From: JAVBPT01 sp031549455
GTDB lineage: Bacteria > Bacillota > Clostridia > Lachnospirales > JAKSVV01
Length of the DNA: 35,785 nt
Reading direction: 5' to 3'
NCBI GenBank assembly: GCA_031549455.1
Contig: JAVBPT010000067.1
Location: 1-35,785 of the forward strand
Shown here piece by piece: positions 9,542 to 17,116 of the stretch. Under the pieces are notes generated by a model. The model was not told the DNA's origin. It saw only the letters and a list, made by a program, of their open reading frames with translations, and did no database searches. Position numbers and translations under genes: made by a program. How positions within the stretch are numbered: position 1 is the stretch's first letter; the number at the start of each line of letters is the position of its first letter.

Positions 9542-9879
9542 GGGGATGTAAAGGTTTCGACGGGGGTAGAAGACTAAAAGTGGCTGTTCGATCGATTCAC
9601 GTAATGAATCAAAATAAAATTAAACGCAAATAACAATAATTTAGCTTACGCTGCTTAGTCGGCATAGCCGCTTTACTTAAGTTGCCTACGGCTTAAGATA
9701 AGGCGTCAGATAGTGGGAAGCGGTCACCCAAAGCTTTGAGGGTGATTGTCATATATGAAGCTACCAGGTATAAAGCCCGTCCTAAAGCGTTATATCCTGG
9801 GAATTCAAAGATAGGACTATGACAGTAGAAGCTTTTAGGGATATATTTTCGGACAGGGGTTCGATTCCCCTCATCTCCA
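9542..9879 (+). ncRNA. ssrA: Transfer-messenger RNA (tmRNA)
   Basis: This is a one-piece tmRNA of about 338 nt. The 5' end GGGGATG pairs with CATCTCC (9872-9878) followed by discriminator A; CCA is not encoded. The 5' AAAGGTTTCGACGGGGGT-type block and the T-arm with its GTTCGATTC loop are present. The tag frame reads GCA at 9626 to TAG at 9656-9658 and encodes ANNNNLAYAA. It tags stalled nascent chains for proteolysis and lies directly behind smpB. Confidence 0.96.
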
Positions 9880-9897
9880 TACAAATAAAGTATTGAT

Positions 9898-9930
9898 AAA
9901 AACTTAGATAGAGATATTTGAGTTTTTTAA
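9898..9930 (+). terminator. Terminator behind ssrA
   Basis: AAAAACTTA (9898-9906) pairs with TGAGTTTTT (9919-9927) with one wobble pair, followed by more T. It lies 19 nt after the tmRNA 3' end. Confidence 0.65.
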
Positions 9931-10021
9931 TTTTAAGTTGAAAACAGAACTGAAAATGGATACTCACATTATAAGTGTTTTCAGGCCTTACCAAATTGAG
10001 TTTTAATTATGGAGGAAGTTT

Positions 10022-10744
10022 ATGAACTGGGAACCTTGGACAGGATGTTATAAAATCAGTGATGGTTGTACTTATTGTTATTTTTATGGCCCATATGCGA
10101 AACGCTATGGGCAAAATGCCATACAAAGGACAGATCAATTCGATTGGCCCATAAGAATGAATAAGAAGGGTGAATATAATATCAAGGGAGGAAAGATTCT
10201 CGCAACTTGCTTCGCTACTGACTTTTTTCTTCCGGAAACCGATGAATGGCGTAAAGACATCTGGACTATCATAAAGCAAAGGTCTGATATTGAATTTTTA
10301 ATTCTAACAAAACGAATTGACCGCTTTCTTGTTTCTCTACCTCCCGATTGGGGAGATGGATATGATAACGTAAATATTGGGTGTACTGTCGAGAATCAAA
10401 ACTTAGCTGATTACCGGCTACCACTATTCTTATCTTATCCGATAAAACGACGTTTTGTAGCATGCACACCACTTTTAGATACAATAGATTTAACGCCGTA
10501 TCTTCATGGAATAGACCATGTAACAGTCGGTGGTGAAACAGGACAAAAAGCGCGTGAATGTGATTACGATTGGGTGCTTAATATTCGGGAACAATGTGTT
10601 AAAGCAAATATAACATTTTGGTTTAAAAATACAGGTTCACTATTTAAGCATGATGGCATATCAGAAAGAATAAATCCTTTTAAACAAGCTAGCGTGGCAA
10701 AAACTCTTAATATAAACATTTCAGATGGCGTAAGATTGTTTTGA
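10022..10744 (+). CDS. DUF5131 (phage Gp37/Gp68-like) three-cysteine protein
   Basis: This is a 240-residue protein with an N-terminal cysteine cluster at Cys9, Cys16 and Cys19 (C-x6-C-x2-C, ending CTYCY). It also has CFATDFFLPETDEWR, LTKRIDRF and the late VTVGGETGQKARECDYDWV and FWFKNTG blocks. These match what I know of the DUF5131/phage Gp37-Gp68 family, whose cysteine triad suggests a radical-SAM-like iron-sulfur site; the biochemical role is unproven. GGAGG at 10012-10016 supports the start. It lies immediately behind ssrA, a common integration site, with no integrase in view. The TcmP-type partner often found beside such genes is absent. Confidence 0.8.
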   Translation: MNWEPWTGCYKISDGCTYCYFYGPYAKRYGQNAIQRTDQFDWPIRMNKKGEYNIKGGKILATCFATDFFLPETDEWRKDIWTIIKQRSDIEFLILTKRIDRFLVSLPPDWGDGYDNVNIGCTVENQNLADYRLPLFLSYPIKRRFVACTPLLDTIDLTPYLHGIDHVTVGGETGQKARECDYDWVLNIREQCVKANITFWFKNTGSLFKHDGISERINPFKQASVAKTLNINISDGVRLF

Positions 10745-11102
10745 TAAAAGCTAGAACACATAAAAATATAACAGAATTCATTGGCTTAAATAATGCAAAT
10801 AAGCATTTTTATATAGCAATTGTTGAAAATTAAATGTGTATCCAAAATGATTTTGTAAAATAATATGGGATCGTATTTGAGCGCAAACGCCTCATAACCA
10901 AATAAAATATTGAGAAAGTATTGAATGTAACTGCTTTTCATTGATTTGTTACTATCTTATGTGACTAAATGGGTTTTTTACTGTGGACATTTTCTAATTT
11001 TAAATATATAGTAATGTTTAGGGAGATGACGAAATCATTCTCTTAGATAGGAAAGTAATGTTAGATGTAATGATAATGAGATAGGAAGAGGAAGAGCAAA
11101 AT
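10745..11102 (+). other. AT-rich gap without a recognisable gene
   Basis: These 358 bases lie between the DUF5131 gene and the nucleotidyltransferase-fold gene. The only structure seen is a weak hairpin, AATGC (10792-10796) with GCATT (10803-10807) plus a short T run, which might end the DUF5131 transcript. No convincing frame, RNA gene or repeat is visible; it may be decayed insert DNA. Confidence 0.5.
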
Positions 11103-11546
11103 ATGGATTTGAATAAATTACTATATTTTGAGGAATTGGAAAAATTAGATTTGCCAAGGGAGGACTTTGCAATTAGTGGTAGTTGCCCATTAGTAATAAG
11201 AGGACTTAAACAAAAAAATAGCGATATTGATATAGTTGTTAAAAAGAAATTGTGGGATAAATTATCAAAAATCTATCCAGTAACAGTAAAGAATATCGGA
11301 AATAGAAAAAGAGAGTTTATATTAATTGGTCATATCGATTTGGCTTATTCAATGGTTGCTTTTTTTGATGATTGTGAAAAAGTTATTGATAGAGCGGATT
11401 TAGTTGAGGGTTATAGATTTGTAAATCTCGATGACACAAAATATTGGAAATCATATTTAAATAGAGATAAAGATGTAAAGGATTTAGAAAAAATCGAGGA
11501 ATATTTGAGTAGAATTAACAAGGATAATGATGCAAAAATATTATAA
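11103..11546 (+). CDS. Nucleotidyltransferase-fold protein of unknown substrate
   Basis: This is a 147-residue protein. The segment from SGSCPLVIRG to NSDIDIVV (about residues 25-46) fits the minimal nucleotidyltransferase signature hG[GS]...DhDh, with the metal-binding Asp pair in SDIDI. The rest is short and charged, with no second catalytic domain. Relatives are often single uncharacterised genes. No HEPN or AbiE-like partner is next to it, so a toxin-antitoxin role is not supported here. A GAGGAAG-type ribosome binding site precedes the ATG. Codon use is very AT-rich, in keeping with the accessory stretch behind ssrA. Confidence 0.72.
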   Translation: MDLNKLLYFEELEKLDLPREDFAISGSCPLVIRGLKQKNSDIDIVVKKKLWDKLSKIYPVTVKNIGNRKREFILIGHIDLAYSMVAFFDDCEKVIDRADLVEGYRFVNLDDTKYWKSYLNRDKDVKDLEKIEEYLSRINKDNDAKIL

Positions 11547-11648
11547 TGGCCAAAAAATAAAAGACATTGTATTTTACATTCTCTCATCATGATTTGTGAC
11601 ATATGTTTGACAAACCTACATTTTCTGTTATTTTCATCAATACTTTTA

Positions 11649-11676
11649 TTGACTTACTCTTTAATTGTGATATTAT
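11649..11676 (+). promoter_or_regulatory. Putative promoter of the chemoreceptor gene
   Basis: TTGACT at 11649-11654 and TATTAT at 11671-11676 have a 16-nt spacer. The ATG is at 11728, with a GAGGAG ribosome binding site upstream. Confidence 0.5.
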
Positions 11677-11727
11677 AAAATGTAGAATTAAAAATGTTTT
11701 AGAAACAAATTATATGAGGAGATATTT

Positions 11728-13188
11728 ATGAAGATCGGTACTATTATTAAGATTATTTCTGCTTCTTTTCTCATTATTGCAATATCTTTTGTCATTCTTG
11801 CAATCAGTAATGACAATGAACGTGTGGCCGTGCTAACACAGGCCTCTTTTAAGCAATTAGGACTAGAACTTTCAGGAGCATCTGACTTTTTGACTAATCA
11901 AGCACGTGCATACGTACAGTATGGAGAAAAAAAGTATTATGACGCTTATATGGAAGAAGTAGAAGTTACTAAGACACGAGAAAAAGTGGTCTCAGAGCTT
12001 ACACGACTTGGTGCACCTCAAGATGAACTCGCGCTTATACAGAAAGCAGCTGGACTTTCCAATACCTTGGCGGAGTTAGAAACGAGAGCTTTTGAAGCGG
12101 TTGATCGTGGAGACCTGGATACAGCACGCCAACTTATGTTTGGATCCGAATATGAAGAGGGAAAAATTCCGATTATTGATACAATGAATACGTTTCAAAA
12201 CGCAATGGCGGAACGAACGAACAAGACAGCCGAATCTGCAAAACTTCAGGCAAAAGTTATATTATATATTTTTTCTATTTTATTTATCATAACGGCGATT
12301 ATTGTTATCACAGGGCTATTTAGTATACAGAAAAAAATAAATTTGGTGGCTAAAATTGCAAATTATGCCTCAAAAGTGGCGTCCGGTAATACGGATATTG
12401 TCATAAATGAAACGTCCAAAGATGAGGTTGGGATTCTGGCTGAGTCGTTTAGGGAAATGGTAAAAACGTTCCAAAAGCAAGTTGAGATAGCAGAACATTT
12501 GGCAGATGGTGATTTAACAATCGACATACATCCGCGTTCTAGGGATGACGCAATGGGGATTGCTTTTGAAAAAATGGTAAGTAATCTTAATGATATGTTT
12601 GGTCAAATAGTAAGCTCAGTGGTTCAAGTCTCAAATGCATCTAAGCAAGTGGCTGATGGGAGCATGAATTTAGCACAAGGGTCTTCAGAAGCGGCTGGAT
12701 TATCTGGTACGATTAAGAGTAATGCGGAAAAGGGTAATATCCAAATGAACCAAATGATGCAAGCGGTTAAAGAGATCAGTGATGCCAGCAATTCTATAAT
12801 AAATGTCATCAAGGTAATAGATGACATAGCATTTCAAACCAATATTTTGGCCCTTAATGCTGCAGTAGAGGCAGCCCGAGCAGGAGAGCAGGGGAAGGGC
12901 TTTGCAGTTGTAGCTGAAGAGGTTCGTAACCTTGCAGCCAAAAGTGCAGAAGCCGCTAAGGAAACAGAAACCTTAATCGCCAATACGATAGAAAAAGCAG
13001 GTTTGGGTCTAAATATTGCTACTGAGACCTGTAAATCATTACAAGATATTGTTGATGGGATTAATAGAAATTCGGAAATTGTTTATCAGATTGCACAACT
13101 ATCTTCAGAGAGTGCTGCTGCATCAGAAGAAATGAGCAGCCAATCATCATTAATGCATGAAATCGTTAATCAGTTTAAGACCAGATAG
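11728..13188 (+). CDS. Methyl-accepting chemotaxis protein with shortened signalling hairpin
   Basis: This is a 486-residue transmembrane chemoreceptor. It has TM1 at about 7-29, an extracytoplasmic helical sensor resembling a four-helix bundle at about 30-175, TM2 at about 176-198, a HAMP domain, a second HAMP-like segment (ADGDLTIDI, about 255-290), and then the kinase-control coiled-coil. The hairpin tip with IAFQTNILALNAAVEAARAG is intact, so CheA/CheW coupling is expected. Compared with common receptors, both arms appear to lack the same length, about 28 residues (four heptads): in the N-arm between GSSE and AAGLSG, and in the C-arm between LSSE and SAAASEE. No C-terminal NWETF-type pentapeptide is present. 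No other chemotaxis gene is in the window. The ligand is unknown. Confidence 0.93.
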   Translation: MKIGTIIKIISASFLIIAISFVILAISNDNERVAVLTQASFKQLGLELSGASDFLTNQARAYVQYGEKKYYDAYMEEVEVTKTREKVVSELTRLGAPQDELALIQKAAGLSNTLAELETRAFEAVDRGDLDTARQLMFGSEYEEGKIPIIDTMNTFQNAMAERTNKTAESAKLQAKVILYIFSILFIITAIIVITGLFSIQKKINLVAKIANYASKVASGNTDIVINETSKDEVGILAESFREMVKTFQKQVEIAEHLADGDLTIDIHPRSRDDAMGIAFEKMVSNLNDMFGQIVSSVVQVSNASKQVADGSMNLAQGSSEAAGLSGTIKSNAEKGNIQMNQMMQAVKEISDASNSIINVIKVIDDIAFQTNILALNAAVEAARAGEQGKGFAVVAEEVRNLAAKSAEAAKETETLIANTIEKAGLGLNIATETCKSLQDIVDGINRNSEIVYQIAQLSSESAAASEEMSSQSSLMHEIVNQFKTR

Positions 13189-13255
13189 GGATACTATCAT
13201 CGGAAAGTGAAACAGTTATTATACCAAATAGAATGCATGTGGGGGTTTGTTGATT

Positions 13256-14362
13256 ATGGATGAAGGTGTATTATCAGTATGTACTTATATTATTGCCTTT
13301 TTGTTTAATCTACCGTTATTCTTGAATACTATTGGTAAGAAAAATAGCAGAGAAGATGAAAAAGAACCTATAAAAAGAGTAATAGCTCTTTTGGGAGGTT
13401 TATTCTTTTCGTTGATTTTTTCTACACTAATATTAATGCCCTTAACCTTTGCTTCTGAAATAAACAATAATATGGTACTATTCATTTACCCTATTATTGT
13501 ATTATCCTATTTATTTATAAGGCTTATGGTTTTTATAATGAATTATCTCAAAGTAATAACATCGAGATATGAAGGTATATATGTGAGAGACATTTTTGTG
13601 AATTATAGCCCTGCTGTTTTATCCTTGCTATTAAATCACAAAATAGAAGATAAAAAAGACTTTGATTCCACTGTTTTAAATATTCACGCAAAAAAAGCAA
13701 TTGAATTTAAGAGATTAAATGATAAACTGGAGATTGTAGACCTACAAAGTGGGGAAGCAATTACAAATTTGACAGAGGATGAGAAGTATATTTACATGGT
13801 TTTAACACAAAAAGAAAAATTTGACAAACAAAGATGGTACAATATGATAAGAGAAGAACTTAACAAGAGAAATTTTGTTAAAAAAAGTCAAAAAAGCGTT
13901 ATTGGACAGGTTATAAAGGCATCTTTGATTCTGTTTTGTAGTATTTTTTTATTACTAATACTATTTATATTGATGGTGCTGTTTATACCTGGAGATCTTT
14001 TAAATAATATTGCTGATAACTATTTTGACTATGACATTGTATTGAGTGTGATTTGGATTGTGGCTTTAATTCCCTTTCAATTGGGCACATTAAAAGTATT
14101 AATGTTTATTAATAAGCGTAATTATTTAAAAGATAAGGTGGATTATTATACTGAAAATGGTGCCTTGGAGATGTTGAAATGGAAAAAGTTTAAGGATTTT
14201 ATAAAGGATTTTTCGATGATCGACACAACAGATGCAGAAAGCGTCATAATTTGGGAAAAATATATATCCTATGCGATGGCATTAAATATAAATAAGAGTT
14301 ATAATTCAAGTGAATTAAGAAAAATAAACGAAACGGTAAAAGAGATGAATTGGTTTATTTGA
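13256..14362 (+). CDS. DUF2207-type membrane protein lacking the N-terminal extracellular domain
   Basis: This is a 368-residue integral membrane protein with hydrophobic segments at about 5-22, 45-68, 75-98, 225-250 and 258-282. The middle stretch SPAVLSLLLNHKIEDKKDFDSTVLNI and the tail WKKFKDFIKDFSMID followed by SVIIWEKYISYAMALNI resemble the cytoplasmic and C-terminal parts of DUF2207 proteins. The family usually starts with a signal peptide and roughly 200 extracellular residues, which are missing here. I chose ATG 13256 because GGGGG sits about 10 nt upstream; the TTG at 13247 touches that site. Function is unknown. Confidence 0.7.
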   Translation: MDEGVLSVCTYIIAFLFNLPLFLNTIGKKNSREDEKEPIKRVIALLGGLFFSLIFSTLILMPLTFASEINNNMVLFIYPIIVLSYLFIRLMVFIMNYLKVITSRYEGIYVRDIFVNYSPAVLSLLLNHKIEDKKDFDSTVLNIHAKKAIEFKRLNDKLEIVDLQSGEAITNLTEDEKYIYMVLTQKEKFDKQRWYNMIREELNKRNFVKKSQKSVIGQVIKASLILFCSIFLLLILFILMVLFIPGDLLNNIADNYFDYDIVLSVIWIVALIPFQLGTLKVLMFINKRNYLKDKVDYYTENGALEMLKWKKFKDFIKDFSMIDTTDAESVIIWEKYISYAMALNINKSYNSSELRKINETVKEMNWFI

Positions 14363-14454
14363 CACATGCTAATGGGAGTTAAATTTTAGAAAACACTGCC
14401 GGAATCGTTATTTTAAAATCCCACATTTACAAGGAAGCATGTTGTAAAATTTTG

Positions 14455-14496
14455 TTGCTATTAATTAATAAAGTATGTATACTGTTAGTATACATA
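14455..14496 (+). promoter_or_regulatory. Promoter with overlapping 9-bp palindromic operator
   Basis: TTGCTA (14455-14460) and TATACT (14478-14483) have a 17-nt spacer. A perfect dyad, TATGTATAC (14474-14482) and GTATACATA (14488-14496) with a 5-nt centre, covers the -10 box and the start-site region. This geometry is typical of a repressor site (GntR/YtrA- or MarR-like), but the regulator is not known. Confidence 0.7.
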
Positions 14497-14517
14497 TTAT
14501 AAGAAAGGAAGGTTTAT

Positions 14518-15276
14518 ATGAAAAAATTTTTCAGTCTATCATTTTTGACGCTTTTTATTTTTGCTCTAGCGTTTTCATTTACTGGATGTGGAGAAAAACA
14601 AAATACGAGTGGAAACGATTATACTCCTGACAACATTACGAATGAAACGAAGGTCAAGAATTTAAGTGAATCTTATGGCAAGTACACGGAGTTAAAAACT
14701 CAGATGTTAGATAAAATCTCCGAAAATGCATCGAATAGTGATGGGGGATTGGCATTATCTATGAGCATGTTGGGGCTTACTATGGTAGACTTAGTAGCGT
14801 TACCAGCAACTGTTTGCGGGCTAGATGAAACGGGAGTTAAAGCGGGGCTTGGATTTTTCTATAAGGATGTTACGTATGATGCCGAAGGAAATAACTATAC
14901 GATTACATACAAGGACAGTGAAGGAAATGAACAAAAGTTTTTAGCAGAATATGACCCTAAAGCAGACTCGGCAAAGATTAACATTTATGAAAAAGACGAT
15001 TTAATATTTACGCTAGAATATATAAAGACGGAAAAGGGGTATGCATCCCAATACTATGCCAAGGATGACGATGAAACATTTACAACCTCAAAAACAATAT
15101 TTGATGATGTAAATATTAGCGTTGGCATTTATGAAAAACAAACCACCGCCCCGGATTCTATATATAAGGGAAATGTAACTTTTGCTGATGATTGGGCAAA
15201 AGGCGGAGATGTATATGTAGAGATTAAGGATGGAGTTACTAAATCTGTATTTGGCGGTCAAGAAGTAAGCAATTAG
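14518..15276 (+). CDS. Lipoprotein of unknown function
   Basis: This is a 252-residue exported protein whose signal peptide ends in the lipobox FTGC, with Cys24 the lipidated residue. The mature part is acidic. It starts with a helical, threonine- and asparagine-rich region with a hydrophobic patch (about 75-105), followed by a beta-rich region with YDAEGNNYTITYKDSEGNE-like alternating strands. I recognise no family. It has its own promoter overlapped by a dyad and a terminator after it, so it is a single regulated gene. AAAGGAAGG precedes the ATG. Confidence 0.82.
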   Translation: MKKFFSLSFLTLFIFALAFSFTGCGEKQNTSGNDYTPDNITNETKVKNLSESYGKYTELKTQMLDKISENASNSDGGLALSMSMLGLTMVDLVALPATVCGLDETGVKAGLGFFYKDVTYDAEGNNYTITYKDSEGNEQKFLAEYDPKADSAKINIYEKDDLIFTLEYIKTEKGYASQYYAKDDDETFTTSKTIFDDVNISVGIYEKQTTAPDSIYKGNVTFADDWAKGGDVYVEIKDGVTKSVFGGQEVSN

Positions 15277-15336
15277 GCTGTTGTCACAGCCATAGGCTAA
15301 AATTCTTCATTTCAGTCAGAATACAAAAAGGATGGG

Positions 15337-15370
15337 GTCCACAATTCCGGGCTTGGGTTGTGGACTTTTA
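15337..15370 (+). terminator. Terminator of the lipoprotein gene
   Basis: GTCCACAA (15337-15344) pairs perfectly with TTGTGGAC (15358-15365), followed by TTTTAAAA. The T run is short. Confidence 0.6.
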
Positions 15371-15424
15371 AAATGTTCATGCTGATAAAACATTTATGAG
15401 GCTTAAGCAAAAAAAGGAGATGGG

Positions 15425-15976
15425 ATGAATAAACGAGAGCGAATTGAGACAGTCTTTTTATATGGCATTTTCACTTGTTATATACTTTTGTTAATTAAGA
15501 TACTATTTTTATCAAGGATTTCACTTTTGGAATTGTTTAGTAGTCAAAGAGAATGGAATAGATCCATTAATCTCATTCCATTCTATAGTATAATAGAATA
15601 CATGCTCGGTGGTTCTGAAATTGTAAAAAGGTTCGCTTTTGGCAACGTGGTTGGCAACATAGCAATTTTTATTCCACTTGGTGTATATTTGACGTTGTTC
15701 AAAAAAGACAAGAGAATCTCAATCAATCTGCCACTTATCTTGATCGTGAGCTTGCTTTTTGAGACTATTCAGTTTGTTTTTGCCATTGGCGCATTCGATA
15801 TCGATGACATTATTCTAAACTGTTTGGGCGGTTGGACGGGCATTTTGGGCCATCATCTTTTATCATTCGTATTGCGAGATGAGAAAAAAGTGTACACAAC
15901 GATTGCGATAGTATCTACCATCCTAGGGCTGCCCATTATGTTGTATCTACTATTTATGATAAAAATGCGTTTCTAA
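15425..15976 (+). CDS. VanZ-like family membrane protein
   Basis: This is a 183-residue protein with four or five membrane segments. It shows the VanZ-type features: a first helix, the RSINLIPF block, GNVVGNIAIFIPLGVYL, then LLFETIQFVFAIGAFDIDDIILNCLGGWTG. VanZ was first known from teicoplanin resistance clusters, but most relatives are uncharacterised and no van genes are nearby, so no resistance role should be read into it. AAGGAGATGGG precedes the ATG. Confidence 0.9.
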   Translation: MNKRERIETVFLYGIFTCYILLLIKILFLSRISLLELFSSQREWNRSINLIPFYSIIEYMLGGSEIVKRFAFGNVVGNIAIFIPLGVYLTLFKKDKRISINLPLILIVSLLFETIQFVFAIGAFDIDDIILNCLGGWTGILGHHLLSFVLRDEKKVYTTIAIVSTILGLPIMLYLLFMIKMRF

Positions 15977-16022
15977 TATCTTTTTTAAAATAGTTGATGG
16001 GTATACTTTCTCCTGATCAGTG

Positions 16023-16040
16023 AAATCTAATAGTAGATTT
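16023..16040 (+). promoter_or_regulatory. Small hairpin in the leader of the gene at 16058
   Basis: AAATCTA (16023-16029) pairs with TAGATTT (16034-16040) around a 4-nt loop, just upstream of the CAGGAG ribosome binding site. It has no T run; it could shape translation or be a weak upstream terminator. Confidence 0.3.
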
Positions 16041-16057
16041 TATCCAGGAGTACAGAG

Positions 16058-16456
16058 ATGGTGCTACATCATAATTATAGAAAATATATTTTTTGGATCA
16101 GGGCATTTTTGATAGGGGGGTTCTCTTATGGGATGCTTGAAGTCCTTTGGCGTGGATATACGCATATCAGCATGATTATTGCGGGTGGAATAGGGGTCTG
16201 TTTATTGCTTTTAACTTCAGAAGCAAAAATGCGTTTTTCATCTAAATGTTTTACGGGCGCGATTTTAATCCTTTTAATCGAGTTTATGACAGGTTGTGTT
16301 GTAAATCTGTGGTTGAAACTGGATGTGTGGAATTATTCTGAACTTGAAGCAAATCTGTTCGGCCAGATCTGCCTTCAGTATTTTATACTCTGGTATTTAC
16401 TAAGTACATGCATTATGTACGCTATTCAGCTAATTAAGGGGCGTGCTTTGGAATAA
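16058..16456 (+). CDS. Small four-helix membrane protein (putative ABC-transporter CmpB-like family)
   Basis: This is a 132-residue protein with about four hydrophobic segments. Conserved-looking polar positions inside membrane regions are YGMLEVLWRGYTHISM and LLIEFMTGCVVNLWLKLDVWNYSE. This pattern is familiar from small clostridial proteins annotated as putative ABC transporter permeases (CmpB-like), although no ATPase is present and transport is not shown. CCAGGAG precedes the ATG. It follows the VanZ-like gene by about 80 nt. Confidence 0.65.
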   Translation: MVLHHNYRKYIFWIRAFLIGGFSYGMLEVLWRGYTHISMIIAGGIGVCLLLLTSEAKMRFSSKCFTGAILILLIEFMTGCVVNLWLKLDVWNYSELEANLFGQICLQYFILWYLLSTCIMYAIQLIKGRALE

Positions 16457-16466
16457 TGTCTAGAGG

Positions 16467-16498
16467 AAAATATAGAACATTTTATCTATATTTTTTTA
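16467..16498 (+). terminator. Probable terminator
   Basis: AAAATATA (16467-16474) pairs with TATATTTT (16487-16494) and continues into a T run. It is an AT-only stem just after the stop at 16456. Confidence 0.5.
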
Positions 16499-16588
16499 AT
16501 GTACATATACAATTCCACATGGAAGAATACAATAGAAAGGAGTGCTCATAGAAGAAGCGCAAAAGATGTCGAAATACATCGAATGATG

Positions 16589-16635
16589 TTGACAGGGAAA
16601 GGATTATAAAGTATACTATGGTTGATACGGTCAAC
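16589..16635 (+). promoter_or_regulatory. Strong promoter with adjacent dyad, probable MarR autoregulation site
   Basis: TTGACA (16589-16594), a 17-nt spacer and TATACT (16612-16617) form a near-consensus promoter. GTTGA (16621-16625) and TCAAC (16631-16635) form an inverted repeat over the expected start site. MarR-family proteins commonly repress their own operon from such short dyads; that this one does is inference. Confidence 0.7.
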
Positions 16636-16650
16636 TAATTCGGAGGAAGA

Positions 16651-17115
16651 ATGAAAGAAGAAAATATAGCCAAGTTTTTGGGTGTTTTACATAGGCAAGG
16701 GCAGGTATACGCTGGTACGGTTTTTAAAGATTTGAATCTAAGCGCGCCAGAGGTTATTGTATTAATGAACCTCTATGAAAAAGGGGAGATGACTCAGGAG
16801 AGTCTGGTAAACCTTTTGTACGTTGACAAAGCAATGATTACAAGAAACATTCAATCACTTGAGAAAAAAGGGTTTTTGAGCAGAAGAACAAGTGGGGAGG
16901 ATAAGAGGTTGAAAATTCTTCACTTAGAGGAGAATGCGATCGCCAACAAAGAATTAATTACAGAGAGGATGCATTCATGGCTTGAATATCTGACAGAGGG
17001 GTTAGGTGAACCAGCCAAAGTACTCATCTTTAAAAGCATAAAAAGGATGGCTGAAAAGTCGGTTCAGTTTACAATTGATGAGGGCGGACAGATCACGATG
17101 AATGGAGGAAACTGA
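16651..17115 (+). CDS. MarR-family transcriptional regulator
   Basis: This is a 154-residue winged-helix DNA-binding protein. The core at about 25-100 has the MarR pattern: LNLSAPEVIVLMNLYEKG, then the recognition-helix region VDKAMITRNIQSLEKKGFLSRR and the wing TSGEDKRLKILHL. Helical dimerisation segments lie on both sides. GGAGG precedes the ATG. It heads an operon with the dehydratase activase-type protein, whose start overlaps or abuts its stop, so the regulator probably senses something tied to that pathway. A dyad beside its promoter suggests autoregulation. Confidence 0.92.
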   Translation: MKEENIAKFLGVLHRQGQVYAGTVFKDLNLSAPEVIVLMNLYEKGEMTQESLVNLLYVDKAMITRNIQSLEKKGFLSRRTSGEDKRLKILHLEENAIANKELITERMHSWLEYLTEGLGEPAKVLIFKSIKRMAEKSVQFTIDEGGQITMNGGN

Positions 17116-17116
17116 A

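Noticed and set aside
9693..9994. Minus-strand frames opposite the tmRNA, one beginning MYGDEGNRTPVRK
   Set aside because: They are the antisense of the tmRNA 3' part and terminator; the GDEGNRTPVR-like string is a usual artefact of reading the T-arm backwards.
10880..10925. Possible second att copy resembling the tmRNA 3' end (CCTCAT..CCA followed by AAATAAAATATTGA)
   Set aside because: Similarity to CCTCATCTCCATACAAATAAAGTATTGA is partial and gapped, and the T-arm part does not match, so chance in AT-rich DNA is as likely.
11103..11546. MNT-HEPN or AbiE toxin-antitoxin pair
   Set aside because: Only the nucleotidyltransferase-fold gene is present; no HEPN-like or antitoxin gene flanks it.
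15425..15976. Glycopeptide-resistance role for the VanZ-like protein
   Set aside because: No vanA/H/X/R/S-type genes are nearby, and VanZ-like proteins are widespread without resistance function.
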